From Ulvibacterium sp. (lineage in GTDB: Bacteria > Bacteroidota > Bacteroidia > Flavobacteriales > Flavobacteriaceae), in the NCBI RefSeq assembly GCF_028285715.1, contig NZ_JANQOO010000035.1, positions 682,001 to 746,000 on the forward strand: 64,000 nucleotides of DNA. Direction: 5' to 3'. This document shows, piece after piece, positions 1 to 8,557 of the stretch. Below the pieces are notes generated by a model, which did not search any database, was not told where the DNA came from, and saw only the letters and a list, made by a program, of their open reading frames with translations. How positions within the stretch are numbered: the first letter of the stretch is position 1; each line of letters starts with the position of its first letter. A program made the position numbers and the translations under genes.

Positions 1-810
1 AAACGGTATCGAATAACGGGAAACGCCCCATAGCTCCTTAGGAGGATTCACCACCCGATGTATGGTGGACTTCAGTCTGTCATTGGTAAGTCGGGACAAC
101 ATGTCCCCCACATTGATCATAAGTTGGTCAGGACGTGCCACGGCATCGATCCATTCGCCTCTATGATTTTGTACCTGAAGCCCCTTCCCATGGGCACCCA
201 TTAATAAGGTAATTAAATTGATGTCGCCATGTGCGGCGGCCCGTACGGCGTTTTTGGGCTCTTGGGTTATCGGGGGATAATGGATGGGCCTAAGGATGGA
301 GTTCCCATTGGTAATATAGGGGTCAAAATAGGTTTCTTCCAGGTCGAGATGTAACGCCAAGGCGCGTAAAACATATTGGGCCGTCTTTTCCAGCATTTTA
401 TAGGTTTCCTTGCCGACCTTGTTAAAATTGGGGAGTTCATCTACCTTCACATTTGCTGGATATTCCGCCTCCAATACAGGGTCGTTCTCCACAAATTGTC
501 CAAAATGCCAGAATTCCTTTAAATCCCCTTCCTTTCTGCCTTTGGCGTGCTCCTTGCCGAAAGAGGTATACCCTCTTTGCCCGCCGATTCCCTCAATTTC
601 ATATTTGTCCTTAATGTGTTGCGGAAGACCAAAGAATCCCTTAATTTCGGCATAAAGCTCCTCTACCAATTCGTTGGACAAGAAGTGGCCGCTCAATGCC
701 ACAAACCCTATCTGTTCAAAGGCGTCCCCGATGTCTTGGGTAAACTTTAGCTTCCTATCCGGTTGTCCGGATGTAAATTCCCTTAAATCTACACTGGGTA
801 TCGTATCCAT
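1..810 (-). CDS. Isopenicillin-N-synthase-like 2OG-Fe(II) oxygenase, 3' end cut by window edge
   Basis: The minus strand is open from an ATG at 810 to the window edge (270 codons), so the C-terminus lies outside. The N-terminus (MDTIPSVDLREF) is the usual start of the non-haem 2-oxoglutarate/Fe(II) oxygenase family related to isopenicillin N synthase. The facial triad is visible as H194-x-D196 (AAHGDIN) and H251 (STIHRVV), and the 2-oxoglutarate-binding R265-x-S267 (RYS) is present near the edge. A 'SFGKEHAKG..DLKEFWHFG' region is typical of the bacterial branch. The enzyme is probably a cytosolic hydroxylase or desaturase; the substrate cannot be told. It is divergent from the E1 dehydrogenase gene. 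Confidence 0.85.
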   Translation of the reverse strand, partial: MDTIPSVDLREFTSGQPDRKLKFTQDIGDAFEQIGFVALSGHFLSNELVEELYAEIKGFFGLPQHIKDKYEIEGIGGQRGYTSFGKEHAKGRKEGDLKEFWHFGQFVENDPVLEAEYPANVKVDELPNFNKVGKETYKMLEKTAQYVLRALALHLDLEETYFDPYITNGNSILRPIHYPPITQEPKNAVRAAAHGDINLITLLMGAHGKGLQVQNHRGEWIDAVARPDQLMINVGDMLSRLTNDRLKSTIHRVVNPPKELWGVSRYSIPF

Positions 811-833
811 AATCTTTGAATTCTGAGATAGGC

Positions 834-904
834 CAAAGTTAATAAATAATGGCGCATCGTTCTTTAAACCAATTTAAGGATTGGAAGGTTTTTCACTACT
901 TTTG
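834..904. promoter_or_regulatory. Divergent promoter region between oxygenase and E1 dehydrogenase
   Basis: Two matches to the Bacteroidota -7 consensus TAnnTTTG face away from each other. TAACTTTG is on the minus strand (834-841), 24 nt from the oxygenase ATG. TACTTTTG is on the plus strand (897-904), 20 nt before the E1 ATG. Neither has a well-placed TTG -33 element, so only the -7 halves are supported. Confidence 0.4.
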
Positions 905-924
905 CCCTGTCTTAATTCACGCAC

Positions 925-2901
925 ATGCAGTACCAAAATAAGGGGTTGGATATCCAGACCCAAATCGACCTCTATGAGCGGATGCAGAAGTCCCGGATGA
1001 TCGAGGAAAAGATGCTGATTCTGTTGCGTCAAGGGAAAATTTCCAAATGGTTCAGTGGTATAGGTCAGGAAGCAATTGCCGTGGGGGTTACCAGTGCCAT
1101 GCAGCCCGATGAATACATACTTCCCATGCACCGCAACCTGGGTGTTTTCACGACCCGGGGTATTCCCTTGCATCGGCTTTTTGCACAGTGGCAAGGAAAG
1201 GCCAGTGGATTTACAAAAGGCAGGGACCGGAGCTTTCATTTTGGAACACAGGCGTTTAAAATTGTAGGTATGATTTCCCATTTAGGCCCCCAGCTTGGGG
1301 TTGCGGATGGGATTGCCTTGGCCCATCTCCTCAAAAATGAAGGCAAGGTAACGGCCGTTTTTTCCGGAGAAGGGGGTACCAGTGAAGGGGATTTTCATGA
1401 AGCATTGAACATAGCCTCGGTCTGGAACCTTCCGGTCCTTTTTTGCATTGAAAATAATGGCTACGGCCTTTCTACGCCAACCAACGAACAGTACAATTGC
1501 AAAAATCTAAGGGATAAGGGGATAGGATATGGTATGGAATCCCATACCATTGATGGCAATAACGTTCTGGAGGTGTATACCATGGTGGATTCCCTATGCA
1601 AGCGAATTCGCAAGAACCCACAACCGATTTTGTTGGAATTTGAAACATTCCGGATGCGGGGCCATGAAGAGGCCAGCGGAACCAAATATGTGCCACAGGC
1701 CTTGATGGATCACTGGGCGTCCAAAGATCCCTTGGAAAACTACACCGAATATTTGCGGAACCAAAAGATCCTTTCCGAGGAAGAGGAAGTAACCATTAAA
1801 AAGGTCATAGTCCATGAGATTGAGGAAAACCTGAAGAAGGCCTTTGCGGAAGACAGTATTGATTCAACTGAAACTCATGAATTAAATGATGTCTTTAAAA
1901 ATTATGATTATCAAGAAGTTAAACCAAAAGAAAAATTCAAAAATATACGTTTAGTGGATGCTATTTCCAAAGGATTGCAACAATCTATGGAGCGGCATGA
2001 TAATCTTGTGGTCATGGGTCAGGATATCGCGGAGTACGGCGGTGTTTTTAAGATAACGCAAGGCTTTCTGGAGAAATTTGGCAAGGAAAGGGTCCGCAAC
2101 ACGCCCATTTGTGAGTCGGGTATCGTGGGTACGGCCATGGGATTGTCCATTAACGGAATGAAGGCCGTTATGGAGATGCAGTTCGCCGACTTCGTGAGTA
2201 GCGGCTTCAACCCTATAGTAAATTACTTGGCCAAATCGCATTATCGTTGGGGCGAAAAGGCAGATGTCGTTATCCGTATGCCCTGCGGGGGCGGGGTAGG
2301 TGCGGGGCCATTCCATTCGCAGACCAATGAGGCCTGGTTTACCAAGACCCCGGGATTAAAAGTGGTTTATCCTGCATTCCCTTATGACGCCAAAGGCCTT
2401 TTGGCCACGGCCATCAACGATCCCAATCCCGTTTTGTTCTTTGAACACAAAGGCCTGTATCGCAGCGTATATCAAGATGTACCCGAGGATTACTATACAT
2501 TGCCTTTCGGAAAAGCCAAGATATTGAAAGAGGGGGAGGCCATAAGCATAGTAAGTTATGGAGCGGGAATCCATTGGGCTCTGGAGGTTTTGGAAAGTCA
2601 ACCTGAAATCGAGGCCGATCTCATCGATCTGCGCACGTTGGCCCCTTTGGATATGGATACGGTCTATGATTCGGTAAAAAAGACGGGGAAACTGATTATT
2701 CTTCAGGAGGATAGTCTGTTCGGGGGTATTGCAAGTGATATCTCCGCTTTGGTCACGGAAAATTGTTTTGCCTCTTTGGATGGTCCCATAAAGCGGGTGG
2801 CCAGCTTGGAGACGCCCATTCCGTTTGCCAAGAGTTTGGAGGACAATTACCTCCCCAAAAAGCGTTTTGCCGAGGAATTACAGGAGCTGTTGGCCTATTG
2901 A
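925..2901 (+). CDS. Fused alpha/beta E1 component of a 2-oxoacid (branched-chain type) dehydrogenase
   Basis: This 658-residue protein joins E1-alpha (about 1-320) to E1-beta (about 335-658) in one chain, a fusion common in Bacteroidota. The alpha half has the thiamine diphosphate motif starting at G148-E-G150 and ending in N177-N178; GEG replaces the more usual GDG. The beta half begins 'RLVDAISKGLQQSMERH' and carries the conserved GGVFKIT, TPICESGIVG and FADFVSSGFNPIVN stretches. The expected reaction is oxidative decarboxylation of branched-chain 2-oxoacids with transfer to a lipoyl E2. No E2 or E3 gene is in the window. The gene is followed by an unrelated lipoprotein gene, so it is probably monocistronic. 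The substrate class is inferred from family resemblance. Confidence 0.9.
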   Translation: MQYQNKGLDIQTQIDLYERMQKSRMIEEKMLILLRQGKISKWFSGIGQEAIAVGVTSAMQPDEYILPMHRNLGVFTTRGIPLHRLFAQWQGKASGFTKGRDRSFHFGTQAFKIVGMISHLGPQLGVADGIALAHLLKNEGKVTAVFSGEGGTSEGDFHEALNIASVWNLPVLFCIENNGYGLSTPTNEQYNCKNLRDKGIGYGMESHTIDGNNVLEVYTMVDSLCKRIRKNPQPILLEFETFRMRGHEEASGTKYVPQALMDHWASKDPLENYTEYLRNQKILSEEEEVTIKKVIVHEIEENLKKAFAEDSIDSTETHELNDVFKNYDYQEVKPKEKFKNIRLVDAISKGLQQSMERHDNLVVMGQDIAEYGGVFKITQGFLEKFGKERVRNTPICESGIVGTAMGLSINGMKAVMEMQFADFVSSGFNPIVNYLAKSHYRWGEKADVVIRMPCGGGVGAGPFHSQTNEAWFTKTPGLKVVYPAFPYDAKGLLATAINDPNPVLFFEHKGLYRSVYQDVPEDYYTLPFGKAKILKEGEAISIVSYGAGIHWALEVLESQPEIEADLIDLRTLAPLDMDTVYDSVKKTGKLIILQEDSLFGGIASDISALVTENCFASLDGPIKRVASLETPIPFAKSLEDNYLPKKRFAEELQELLAY

Positions 2902-3040
2902 TCGAGGTTAAACAAAGGTTGATCAATAACCATACATGGCCATCGAGAACAACCCGATGAGGTTTAACAAAATATTGTCAAAAATAAAAGGCCAAAAATT
3001 GTCTTGGCCCGTATATAGGAAAACCAAAAAAATAACACCA

Positions 3041-3526
3041 ATGAAAAAAACCTTTTTACTGCTGACGGCTTTTGCCCTGTTATCCGTATCCTGTTCGGTC
3101 TCCAAATCGGCTCGAGGTCAGAGAAACCTCTTAAGCGGTACTTGGAACTTGGACAATGTTTCCTATGAGAACAATACCGGAAACTTCAAATCGGTCATTT
3201 TTAACGATGCCGAAGATATTTGTTTTGAGGACAGTGAATGGTTCTTTAGGGATAACAACAGTACAGGACGCTATACTATTAGTCCATCTACCCTCTGCAA
3301 CGGTGGGGATAGGTACATCCGTTGGTCCGTTGTTGAACGTCCGGAAAACTATACGAGCCAACTGCAGTTTAAATTTATCAACGAAAAGAATAAGGATATA
3401 GATGGCGGTGTAGGATATCGTTTAAATATCGCCTCATTATCCGAACAAAGCATGACCCTTAAATCCAATGTGTCCGTGGACGGAGAATCCGTTACCATAG
3501 TCTACGACTTCACCAAAAAACAATAA
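3041..3526 (+). CDS. Lipocalin-like lipoprotein
   Basis: I chose the ATG at 3041 (MKKTFLLLTAFALLSVSC) rather than the upstream in-frame ATG at 2936. It gives a proper lipoprotein signal peptide with a lipobox ending in Cys 18; the longer version would bury it. The mature part starts 'LLSGTWNLDNVSYENN' and ends in alternating beta-strand sequence, the pattern of small lipocalin-like domain proteins of Flavobacteria ('lipocalin family protein', about 160 residues). It is probably anchored in the outer membrane facing the periplasm. It lies 11 bp upstream of the OmpA-type lipoprotein gene and is likely cotranscribed with it. The ligand is unknown. Confidence 0.75.
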   Translation: MKKTFLLLTAFALLSVSCSVSKSARGQRNLLSGTWNLDNVSYENNTGNFKSVIFNDAEDICFEDSEWFFRDNNSTGRYTISPSTLCNGGDRYIRWSVVERPENYTSQLQFKFINEKNKDIDGGVGYRLNIASLSEQSMTLKSNVSVDGESVTIVYDFTKKQ

Positions 3527-3537
3527 AATAAAAGAAA

Positions 3538-4227
3538 ATGAAAGCTATACGAAAGAGTATTTATGTAATGATGGCCCTTACTTTGGTCATTAGTTGTAAA
3601 ACGGTTCAGAACGCCAATAACAAACAGAAGGGGGCCGTAATCGGGGCCAGTGGTGGTGCTGTAATCGGCGGTGTTATCGGAAACAATGTGGGCAAGGGCA
3701 ATACCGTACTTGGTGCCCTTATCGGCGCGGCTATTGGAGGTGTTGCCGGGGGTTACATCGGAGATCGTATGGATCGACAGGCCGAACGTATTGAGGAGGA
3801 AATTCCCGGAGCCGAGGTTACCCGTGTTGGTGAGGGAATCAATGTTACCTTTAATGAAGGTCAAGGCGTATATTTTGATACCAATAAGTCCAATGTAAAA
3901 GGCACTTCGGCCGAAACCCTAAATACATTGGCAGGGATCTTCAAGGAATATCCCAAATCCGTTATTTTGATAGAAGGTCATACGGACAGTGCCGGTCCCG
4001 ATGAGTACAATATGAAATTATCCCAACAACGTGCGGAATCCGTTTCCAATTATCTGGTATCCCAAGGTCTGGACAGTGGAAGGTTTACCACAAAATGGTA
4101 CGGTGAGAGCCAGCCTGTTGCCGATAATACCACTTCGGAAGGAAAGGCAAAGAACAGGAGGGTAGAATTGGCCATTATGGCAAGTGATGAATTGAAACAG
4201 GAAGCCAGAACCCAATCAAAGAATTAG
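3538..4227 (+). CDS. OmpA-family lipoprotein with glycine-zipper domain
   Basis: This is a 229-residue lipoprotein with its lipobox at ALTLVISC (Cys 20). Residues 32-80 form a glycine-zipper segment (repeated GGxxG and IGG units), a membrane-associating motif. Residues about 108-215 form an OmpA C-terminal peptidoglycan-binding domain, shown by 'VYFDTNKSNVK', 'IEGHTDSAGPDEYN', 'LSQQRAESV' and 'NRRVELAI'. The protein probably tethers the outer membrane to peptidoglycan. The lipocalin-like gene is immediately upstream and a strong terminator follows. The architecture matches many flavobacterial proteins of the YiaD type. Confidence 0.9.
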   Translation: MKAIRKSIYVMMALTLVISCKTVQNANNKQKGAVIGASGGAVIGGVIGNNVGKGNTVLGALIGAAIGGVAGGYIGDRMDRQAERIEEEIPGAEVTRVGEGINVTFNEGQGVYFDTNKSNVKGTSAETLNTLAGIFKEYPKSVILIEGHTDSAGPDEYNMKLSQQRAESVSNYLVSQGLDSGRFTTKWYGESQPVADNTTSEGKAKNRRVELAIMASDELKQEARTQSKN

Positions 4228-4250
4228 AAAAGTTCCATTTTTTTCTAGTA

Positions 4251-4280
4251 AATCCCGATCGTTTGGTCGGGATTTTTTTT
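4251..4280 (+). terminator. Intrinsic terminator after the OmpA-family gene
   Basis: A perfect 8-bp stem (AATCCCGA 4251-4258 pairing with TCGGGATT 4267-4274) has an 8-nt loop and runs into an unbroken T tract to 4280. It separates the lipoprotein pair from the polyketide operon, whose GTG start is 20 nt further on. Confidence 0.85.
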
Positions 4281-4300
4281 GAAATGTCTATCTTTCCTTA

Positions 4301-5425
4301 GTGGAGTATTTTGAGGTGATTATTGTTGGTGGCGGATTGGCAGGTCTTACCGCCGCCTTGCATTTGGAGCAGAATGGACATGCGGTATTGGTTTGCGAAA
4401 AACAGCAATATCCCCATCACAAGGTATGTGGGGAATATGTTTCGGCAGAAGTAGTTCCCTATCTGAAAAAACTTGGGATTTCCCTGGATGCCCACAACAT
4501 CGTTTCCATAGATACCATGCAACTAAGCACGGTGTCCGGAAAATCCATAAAGGGCAAACTTCCCTTGGGCGGAAAGGGAATCAGCCGATATGCCTTGGAT
4601 AACCTGCTGTATGAGTCGGCCTTAAAAAGAAACATACCCTTTGTTTTCGAAAATGTAACGAACATACAATTTGCAGATGACCAATTTGAGGTACGTACGG
4701 CATCCGGTAATGCATTTTCAGCCAAAATGGTAATTGGCGCCTATGGGAAGCGGAGTAATCTGGACAAACATTTGAACAGACCTTTCTTTCGGAAAAAATC
4801 ACATTGGTTAGGTATAAAGGCCCATTACGCCTATAAGGATTTTCCGGATAACCTTGTGGCGCTCCATACCTTTGAAGGAGGCTACGGTGGGCTTTCCAAA
4901 ACGGAAACCGGGGCCGTAAACTTTTGCTATTTGGTTTCATACCGTAGTTTTCGCAAGGAAAACGATGTTCATGGATTCAACGAGAAGGTGGTGGCCCGGA
5001 ATCCCTTTCTGTGTGCTTTCTTGGAAAACGCCGAGCCCTTGTTCAAGGAACCCTTAGCTATTGCCCAGGTTTCTTTTGAAGCAAAGGAGACCGTAAAGGA
5101 ACACATAATCATGTGCGGGGATAGTGCCGGGCTTATACATCCACTTTGTGGCAACGGGATGGCCATGGCCATCCATTCCGCCAAACTGGCTTCGGAACAG
5201 ATACATTGTTATTTGACCGATTCCATATTTGACCGGGACATAATGGAGAAACGGTACACGGCCTTATGGAAGCAGCATTTTGGTAATCGCTTGTGGATGG
5301 GCAGACAACTTCAATCACTGCTGCTCAACAAGAAATTATCACATATAGCCCTGGGTTTGGCCACCCGTTCGCCTGGCTTATTGCGATATTTGATCAAGCA
5401 AACCCATGGTAAGCCCATACTATGA
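4301..5425 (+). CDS. FAD-dependent oxidoreductase of the geranylgeranyl-reductase/aromatic hydroxylase type
   Basis: The 374-residue protein starts at GTG 4301; no ATG gives an N-terminus complete enough for the nucleotide-binding fold. The Rossmann motif G10-G-G-L-A-G15 follows directly ('FEVIIVGGGLAGL'), then a 'KVCGEYVS' segment (about 41-48) and the second FAD motif 'GDSAGLIHPLCGNGMAMAI' (about 272-290). These are hallmarks of the group that holds geranylgeranyl reductases and p-hydroxybenzoate-hydroxylase-like enzymes. It heads the type III polyketide operon and overlaps the methyltransferase by 4 bp (ATGA). By analogy with the Streptomyces SrsA-B-C phenolic-lipid pathway (T3PKS, methyltransferase, flavoprotein hydroxylase), it may oxidise the polyketide ring. 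That role is inference. Confidence 0.8.
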   Translation: MEYFEVIIVGGGLAGLTAALHLEQNGHAVLVCEKQQYPHHKVCGEYVSAEVVPYLKKLGISLDAHNIVSIDTMQLSTVSGKSIKGKLPLGGKGISRYALDNLLYESALKRNIPFVFENVTNIQFADDQFEVRTASGNAFSAKMVIGAYGKRSNLDKHLNRPFFRKKSHWLGIKAHYAYKDFPDNLVALHTFEGGYGGLSKTETGAVNFCYLVSYRSFRKENDVHGFNEKVVARNPFLCAFLENAEPLFKEPLAIAQVSFEAKETVKEHIIMCGDSAGLIHPLCGNGMAMAIHSAKLASEQIHCYLTDSIFDRDIMEKRYTALWKQHFGNRLWMGRQLQSLLLNKKLSHIALGLATRSPGLLRYLIKQTHGKPIL

Positions 5426-6153
5426 AAATGGATTTTTCAAAAAGAAGCCGGGAAGCGGAACTGATGGACGACCCCAAAGTTTCTCCACAAACCTTAAAGG
5501 AGGTATTGCAGGACATTAACAGGGCCAACCGGATTTTGGGAGGCAACAAGGGCACCATAAGGGCCGTAGCCCAACTTGTTTCCCAAAATCCAAAGGAAAG
5601 TTATTCGGTTTTGGATATGGGTTGTGGAGACGGGGCCATGCTACGTGAGGTGGTTTTCTTTTTTAGGCGAATCGGTAAAAGTGTAAAGTGTCTCGGAATT
5701 GATTTAAACGGGAATGCACTACAAATCGCCCGGAAGGCATCCTTGGATTTTCCTGAAATCACCTACCTGGAAAGGGATATCATGGATTCGGATACCCAGG
5801 GTCTGGCATGTGACATCCTGATAACCACCTTAACCTTACACCATTTTTATGATGAACAGATACCCGCTATTCTAAAACGATTCAGTACGTTGGCCCATAT
5901 TGGGGTTGTAATCAACGATTTACAAAGAAGTCCTTTGGCGTATTCCCTTTTTAAGATGTTTAGCCTTATTTTTATACATAGCGCAATCGCTAAAAACGAT
6001 GGCCTGGTCTCTATAGAGCGCGGTTTTACCAAAGCTGAATTGATGCAATTTTCCAAAGGGATTTCAGGGGTCGAACACAAAATTATGGGACAATGGGCCT
6101 TTAGATATGTATGGATCATTAAAATGCACCGACTAACCCGAACATATGAATGA
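5422..6153 (+). CDS. Class I SAM-dependent methyltransferase of the type III PKS operon
   Basis: This 243-residue protein has the SAM-binding motif I 'VLDMGCGDGAML' (G67-C-G69), an acidic end of strand 2 ('CLGIDLNGNAL') and a post-motif 'LTLHHFYDEQ' typical of class I methyltransferases. The ATG at 5422 overlaps the stop of the oxidoreductase, and the gene's own end overlaps the polyketide synthase start by 8 bp, so translation is tightly coupled. It is probably an O- or C-methyltransferase acting on the polyketide product. The order oxidoreductase-methyltransferase-T3PKS is conserved in many flavobacterial genomes as far as I recall. The substrate is unknown. Confidence 0.85.
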   Translation: MKMDFSKRSREAELMDDPKVSPQTLKEVLQDINRANRILGGNKGTIRAVAQLVSQNPKESYSVLDMGCGDGAMLREVVFFFRRIGKSVKCLGIDLNGNALQIARKASLDFPEITYLERDIMDSDTQGLACDILITTLTLHHFYDEQIPAILKRFSTLAHIGVVINDLQRSPLAYSLFKMFSLIFIHSAIAKNDGLVSIERGFTKAELMQFSKGISGVEHKIMGQWAFRYVWIIKMHRLTRTYE

Positions 6154-7201
6154 GGTACGTATAGTTTCTACCACCAAGGTATTACCCGCCTATTCCAGGG
6201 ATACCAAGGATATCCTCCCTTTTGTCGATTTCTGGTTAAGCGGTCAGGAGGAGCGGTTTAAAAGGAAGGTCATTAAAATCTTTGAAGGGGCCGGAGTGGA
6301 AAGGCGGTACGGAATAATGGATATTGAAGAAGTGTTTACGGCTACTTCTTTTGAGGAAAAAAACGCGATATACGTCAGGGAAGTCAAGAAATTGGGAAAA
6401 TCGGTTTTGCAGAAGGCCTTGGAGCAAAGTGGTTGGCAACCAGAATCATTGGACTATATCGTAACGGTAAGTTGTACTGGAATCATGATTCCATCCTTGG
6501 ATGCCTATTTGGTCAACGATTTGGGACTCAAACAGGACATTGTGCGGCTTCCCGTAACGGAGATGGGATGCGCCGCGGGAATTTCCGGGTTGATATATGC
6601 CCATAATTTTCTAAAATCCAATCCTGGGAAAAGACTGGCACTCGTAGCAGTGGAAAGTCCCACGGCCACCTTTCAACTAGACGATTTCTCCATGGCCAAT
6701 ATGGTAAGTGCTGCCATTTTTGGCGATGGGGCGGCCTGCGTACTGCTATCTTCCGAGGACAAAGCTTCAGGTCCCAGAATCGTTGGGGAAGGCATGTATC
6801 ACTTTACCGAGGCCACGCATCTAATGGGCTTTGATTTGACGAATACCGGGTTAAAAATGATATTGGACGCTTCGGTACCGGAGACCATAGCTGAACATTT
6901 CCCCAAGATAATCCATCCTTTTTTGAAAAAACAGGGTACATCTATAGAAAATGTGGACCACCTGATCTTTCATCCCGGGGGGCGGAAGATTGTACAGACG
7001 GTAGAGGAGCTTTTTGGAAAATTAGGGAAAAATATAGATGATACCCGGGAGGTTTTACGTAAATATGGCAATATGAGCAGTGCTACGGTGCTTTACGTGT
7101 TAGAACGATTTTTGGAACGGGAGATACCACAGGGGCAGCAAGGATTGCTATTGAGCTTTGGTCCTGGGTTTTCGGCACAACGCGTGTTGTTGGAATGGTA
7201 A
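6146..7201 (+). CDS. Type III polyketide synthase (chalcone/alkylresorcinol synthase family)
   Basis: This 351-residue protein, a normal family length, carries the full thiolase-fold catalytic triad: Cys142 in 'TEMGCAAGISG', His276 in 'LIFHPGGRKIV' and Asn309 in 'KYGNMSSATVL'. The C-terminus has the 'LSFGPGFSAQRVLLEW' loop of the family. Type III PKSs extend a starter acyl thioester with malonyl-CoA and cyclise it to pyrones or resorcinols. In this operon a private ACP, ketosynthase, dehydratase and enoyl reductase follow, suggesting that the starter is a dedicated long acyl chain, as in the Azotobacter ars and Streptomyces srs systems. The product is unproven. Enzyme class is certain. Confidence 0.95.
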   Translation: MNEVRIVSTTKVLPAYSRDTKDILPFVDFWLSGQEERFKRKVIKIFEGAGVERRYGIMDIEEVFTATSFEEKNAIYVREVKKLGKSVLQKALEQSGWQPESLDYIVTVSCTGIMIPSLDAYLVNDLGLKQDIVRLPVTEMGCAAGISGLIYAHNFLKSNPGKRLALVAVESPTATFQLDDFSMANMVSAAIFGDGAACVLLSSEDKASGPRIVGEGMYHFTEATHLMGFDLTNTGLKMILDASVPETIAEHFPKIIHPFLKKQGTSIENVDHLIFHPGGRKIVQTVEELFGKLGKNIDDTREVLRKYGNMSSATVLYVLERFLEREIPQGQQGLLLSFGPGFSAQRVLLEW

Positions 7202-7210
7202 ACAGTACGT

Positions 7211-7250
7211 TTTGTAGGCGCTGGTTAGCGGCTGGAAGCCGGTACAAAAG
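7211..7250. repeat. Nested inverted repeat inside the polyketide operon
   Basis: The 97-bp gap between the polyketide synthase and the enoyl reductase holds an outer stem TTTTGTA (7211-7217)/TACAAAA (7244-7250) enclosing an inner stem CGGCT (7230-7234)/AGCCG (7238-7242). There is no T tract, so it is not a clear terminator. It could be an RNA-processing or transcript-stability element, or a REP-like repeat. Confidence 0.4.
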
Positions 7251-7298
7251 ACCAAGGATTAAAGACTTAAGGACTCAACACGTTTTTTAATAGCGTAT

Positions 7299-8090
7299 AT
7301 GAACAATAGTAGAAATATAGAATGGGCTTTGGTATTGGGCGGTAGTAGTGGGTTAGGGCTGGCTACCGCAAAAAAATTGGCCTTCCACGGTTTTAATATC
7401 CTCGTGGTTCATCGGGATAGACGATCGGAATTGGAAGGGATAGAATCGGAGTTTCAAGGAATCAGGGCTTTGGGGGTACAATTGTTGAGCTTTAATATGG
7501 ATGCGGCCAATGCCGAAAAAAGGGAAGAAACCCTTCAAGAAATAAAGACCCATTTGGGTGAAGGACAGCACCTAAAGGTTTTGGTACATAGTATTGCCAA
7601 GGGAAGCCTTAAGCCTATGTATGGGGAAACGCAAAGCACCTTAAACCAGCAGGATTTTCAGCTCACCCTTAATGCCATGGCCCTGAGTCTCTATGATTGG
7701 ACCCGAAATCTGGTCACATTGGGACTATTTGCCAATGATGCACGAATCATATCCTTTACCAGTGAAGGTAACACCAAGGCCTGGCCGGGGTATGCAGCTG
7801 TATCCGCCGCAAAAGTAACCCTGGAGGCTTTGACCCGGAATATCGCTTTGGAGTTTGCACCTATGGGTATTAAGGCGAATTGTATTCAGGCCGGGGTAGT
7901 GGAGACCCAAGCCTTTCAAAGGATTCCCGGTTATGAAAAGTTACGGGAAAGCGCCATAAGACGCAATCCCAATGGTCGTTTGACCACCCCCGAGGATGTG
8001 GCCAATGCCGTGTATCTCTTAACCACAGAAGAGGCCAAATGGATAACGGGCACGGTGATAAAAGTAGATGGCGGTGAAAGCCTTAGATAA
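7299..8090 (+). CDS. FabL-like enoyl-ACP reductase (SDR family)
   Basis: A 263-residue short-chain dehydrogenase fold starts with the cofactor motif 'LVLGGSSGLGLA' (13-22). The active site is Y165-x6-K172 ('PGYAAVSAAK'), the spacing of FabI/FabL enoyl-ACP reductases and not the Yx3K of ketoreductases. The segment 'LVHSIAKGSLKPM' matches the 'VHSIA' hallmark of enoyl reductases, and 'ALEALTRNIALEFAP' plus 'VDGGESLR' look most like Bacillus FabL. It should reduce trans-2-enoyl-ACP with NAD(P)H. The dehydratase, ketosynthase and ACP follow closely, so it probably serves the operon's own acyl-chain synthesis. A generic automated call would be 'SDR oxidoreductase'. Confidence 0.8.
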   Translation: MNNSRNIEWALVLGGSSGLGLATAKKLAFHGFNILVVHRDRRSELEGIESEFQGIRALGVQLLSFNMDAANAEKREETLQEIKTHLGEGQHLKVLVHSIAKGSLKPMYGETQSTLNQQDFQLTLNAMALSLYDWTRNLVTLGLFANDARIISFTSEGNTKAWPGYAAVSAAKVTLEALTRNIALEFAPMGIKANCIQAGVVETQAFQRIPGYEKLRESAIRRNPNGRLTTPEDVANAVYLLTTEEAKWITGTVIKVDGGESLR

Positions 8091-8101
8091 ACTATAGGAC
8101 T

Positions 8102-8557
8102 TTGAAGAATCAGGAGATTTTAGATTTACTGCCTTATACCGCACCCTTTCTTTTTGTAGAGGAACTTCTGGAGGTGACCGAGGATGGGGTAGTTGGGGCC
8201 TTTACTTTTTCACCCAATCTGGATTTTTATCAGGGTCATTTTAGGGATTTTCCGGTTACCCCCGGAGTAATCCTAACAGAGTGTTGTGCGCAGATCGGAT
8301 TGGTGTGTTTGGGAATTTTTTTGATGGAGGTATATATAAGGGAAAACAAAGGTGCCAGAATTGCGGTGGGATTAAGCAGCTCCGAGATGGATTTTTATCA
8401 TCCGGTATTGCCCAATGAAAAAGTGACGGTCACCTCCGAGAAAATCTATTTTCGTTTCAACAAGTTAAAATGTCGGGTAAAAATGCACAACGCTTCCGGA
8501 AAATTGGTATGCAAGGGAATTATTTCAGGGATGTTAAAGTTGCAGGATATTGAATAG
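8102..8557 (+). CDS. FabZ/FabA-like 3-hydroxyacyl-ACP dehydratase (hotdog fold)
   Basis: This 151-residue hotdog protein has the dehydratase signature 'GHFRDFPVTPGVILTE', supplying His46 and Glu60, the two catalytic residues of FabZ. It starts with TTG 8102, 12 bp after the enoyl reductase stop; no in-frame ATG lies before the conserved 'LLPYTAPFLFVEELLE' start. It should dehydrate 3-hydroxyacyl-ACP to enoyl-ACP for the FabL-like enzyme just upstream. The gene overlaps the ketosynthase by 8 bp. Length and motif spacing are normal. Confidence 0.85.
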   Translation: MKNQEILDLLPYTAPFLFVEELLEVTEDGVVGAFTFSPNLDFYQGHFRDFPVTPGVILTECCAQIGLVCLGIFLMEVYIRENKGARIAVGLSSSEMDFYHPVLPNEKVTVTSEKIYFRFNKLKCRVKMHNASGKLVCKGIISGMLKLQDIE

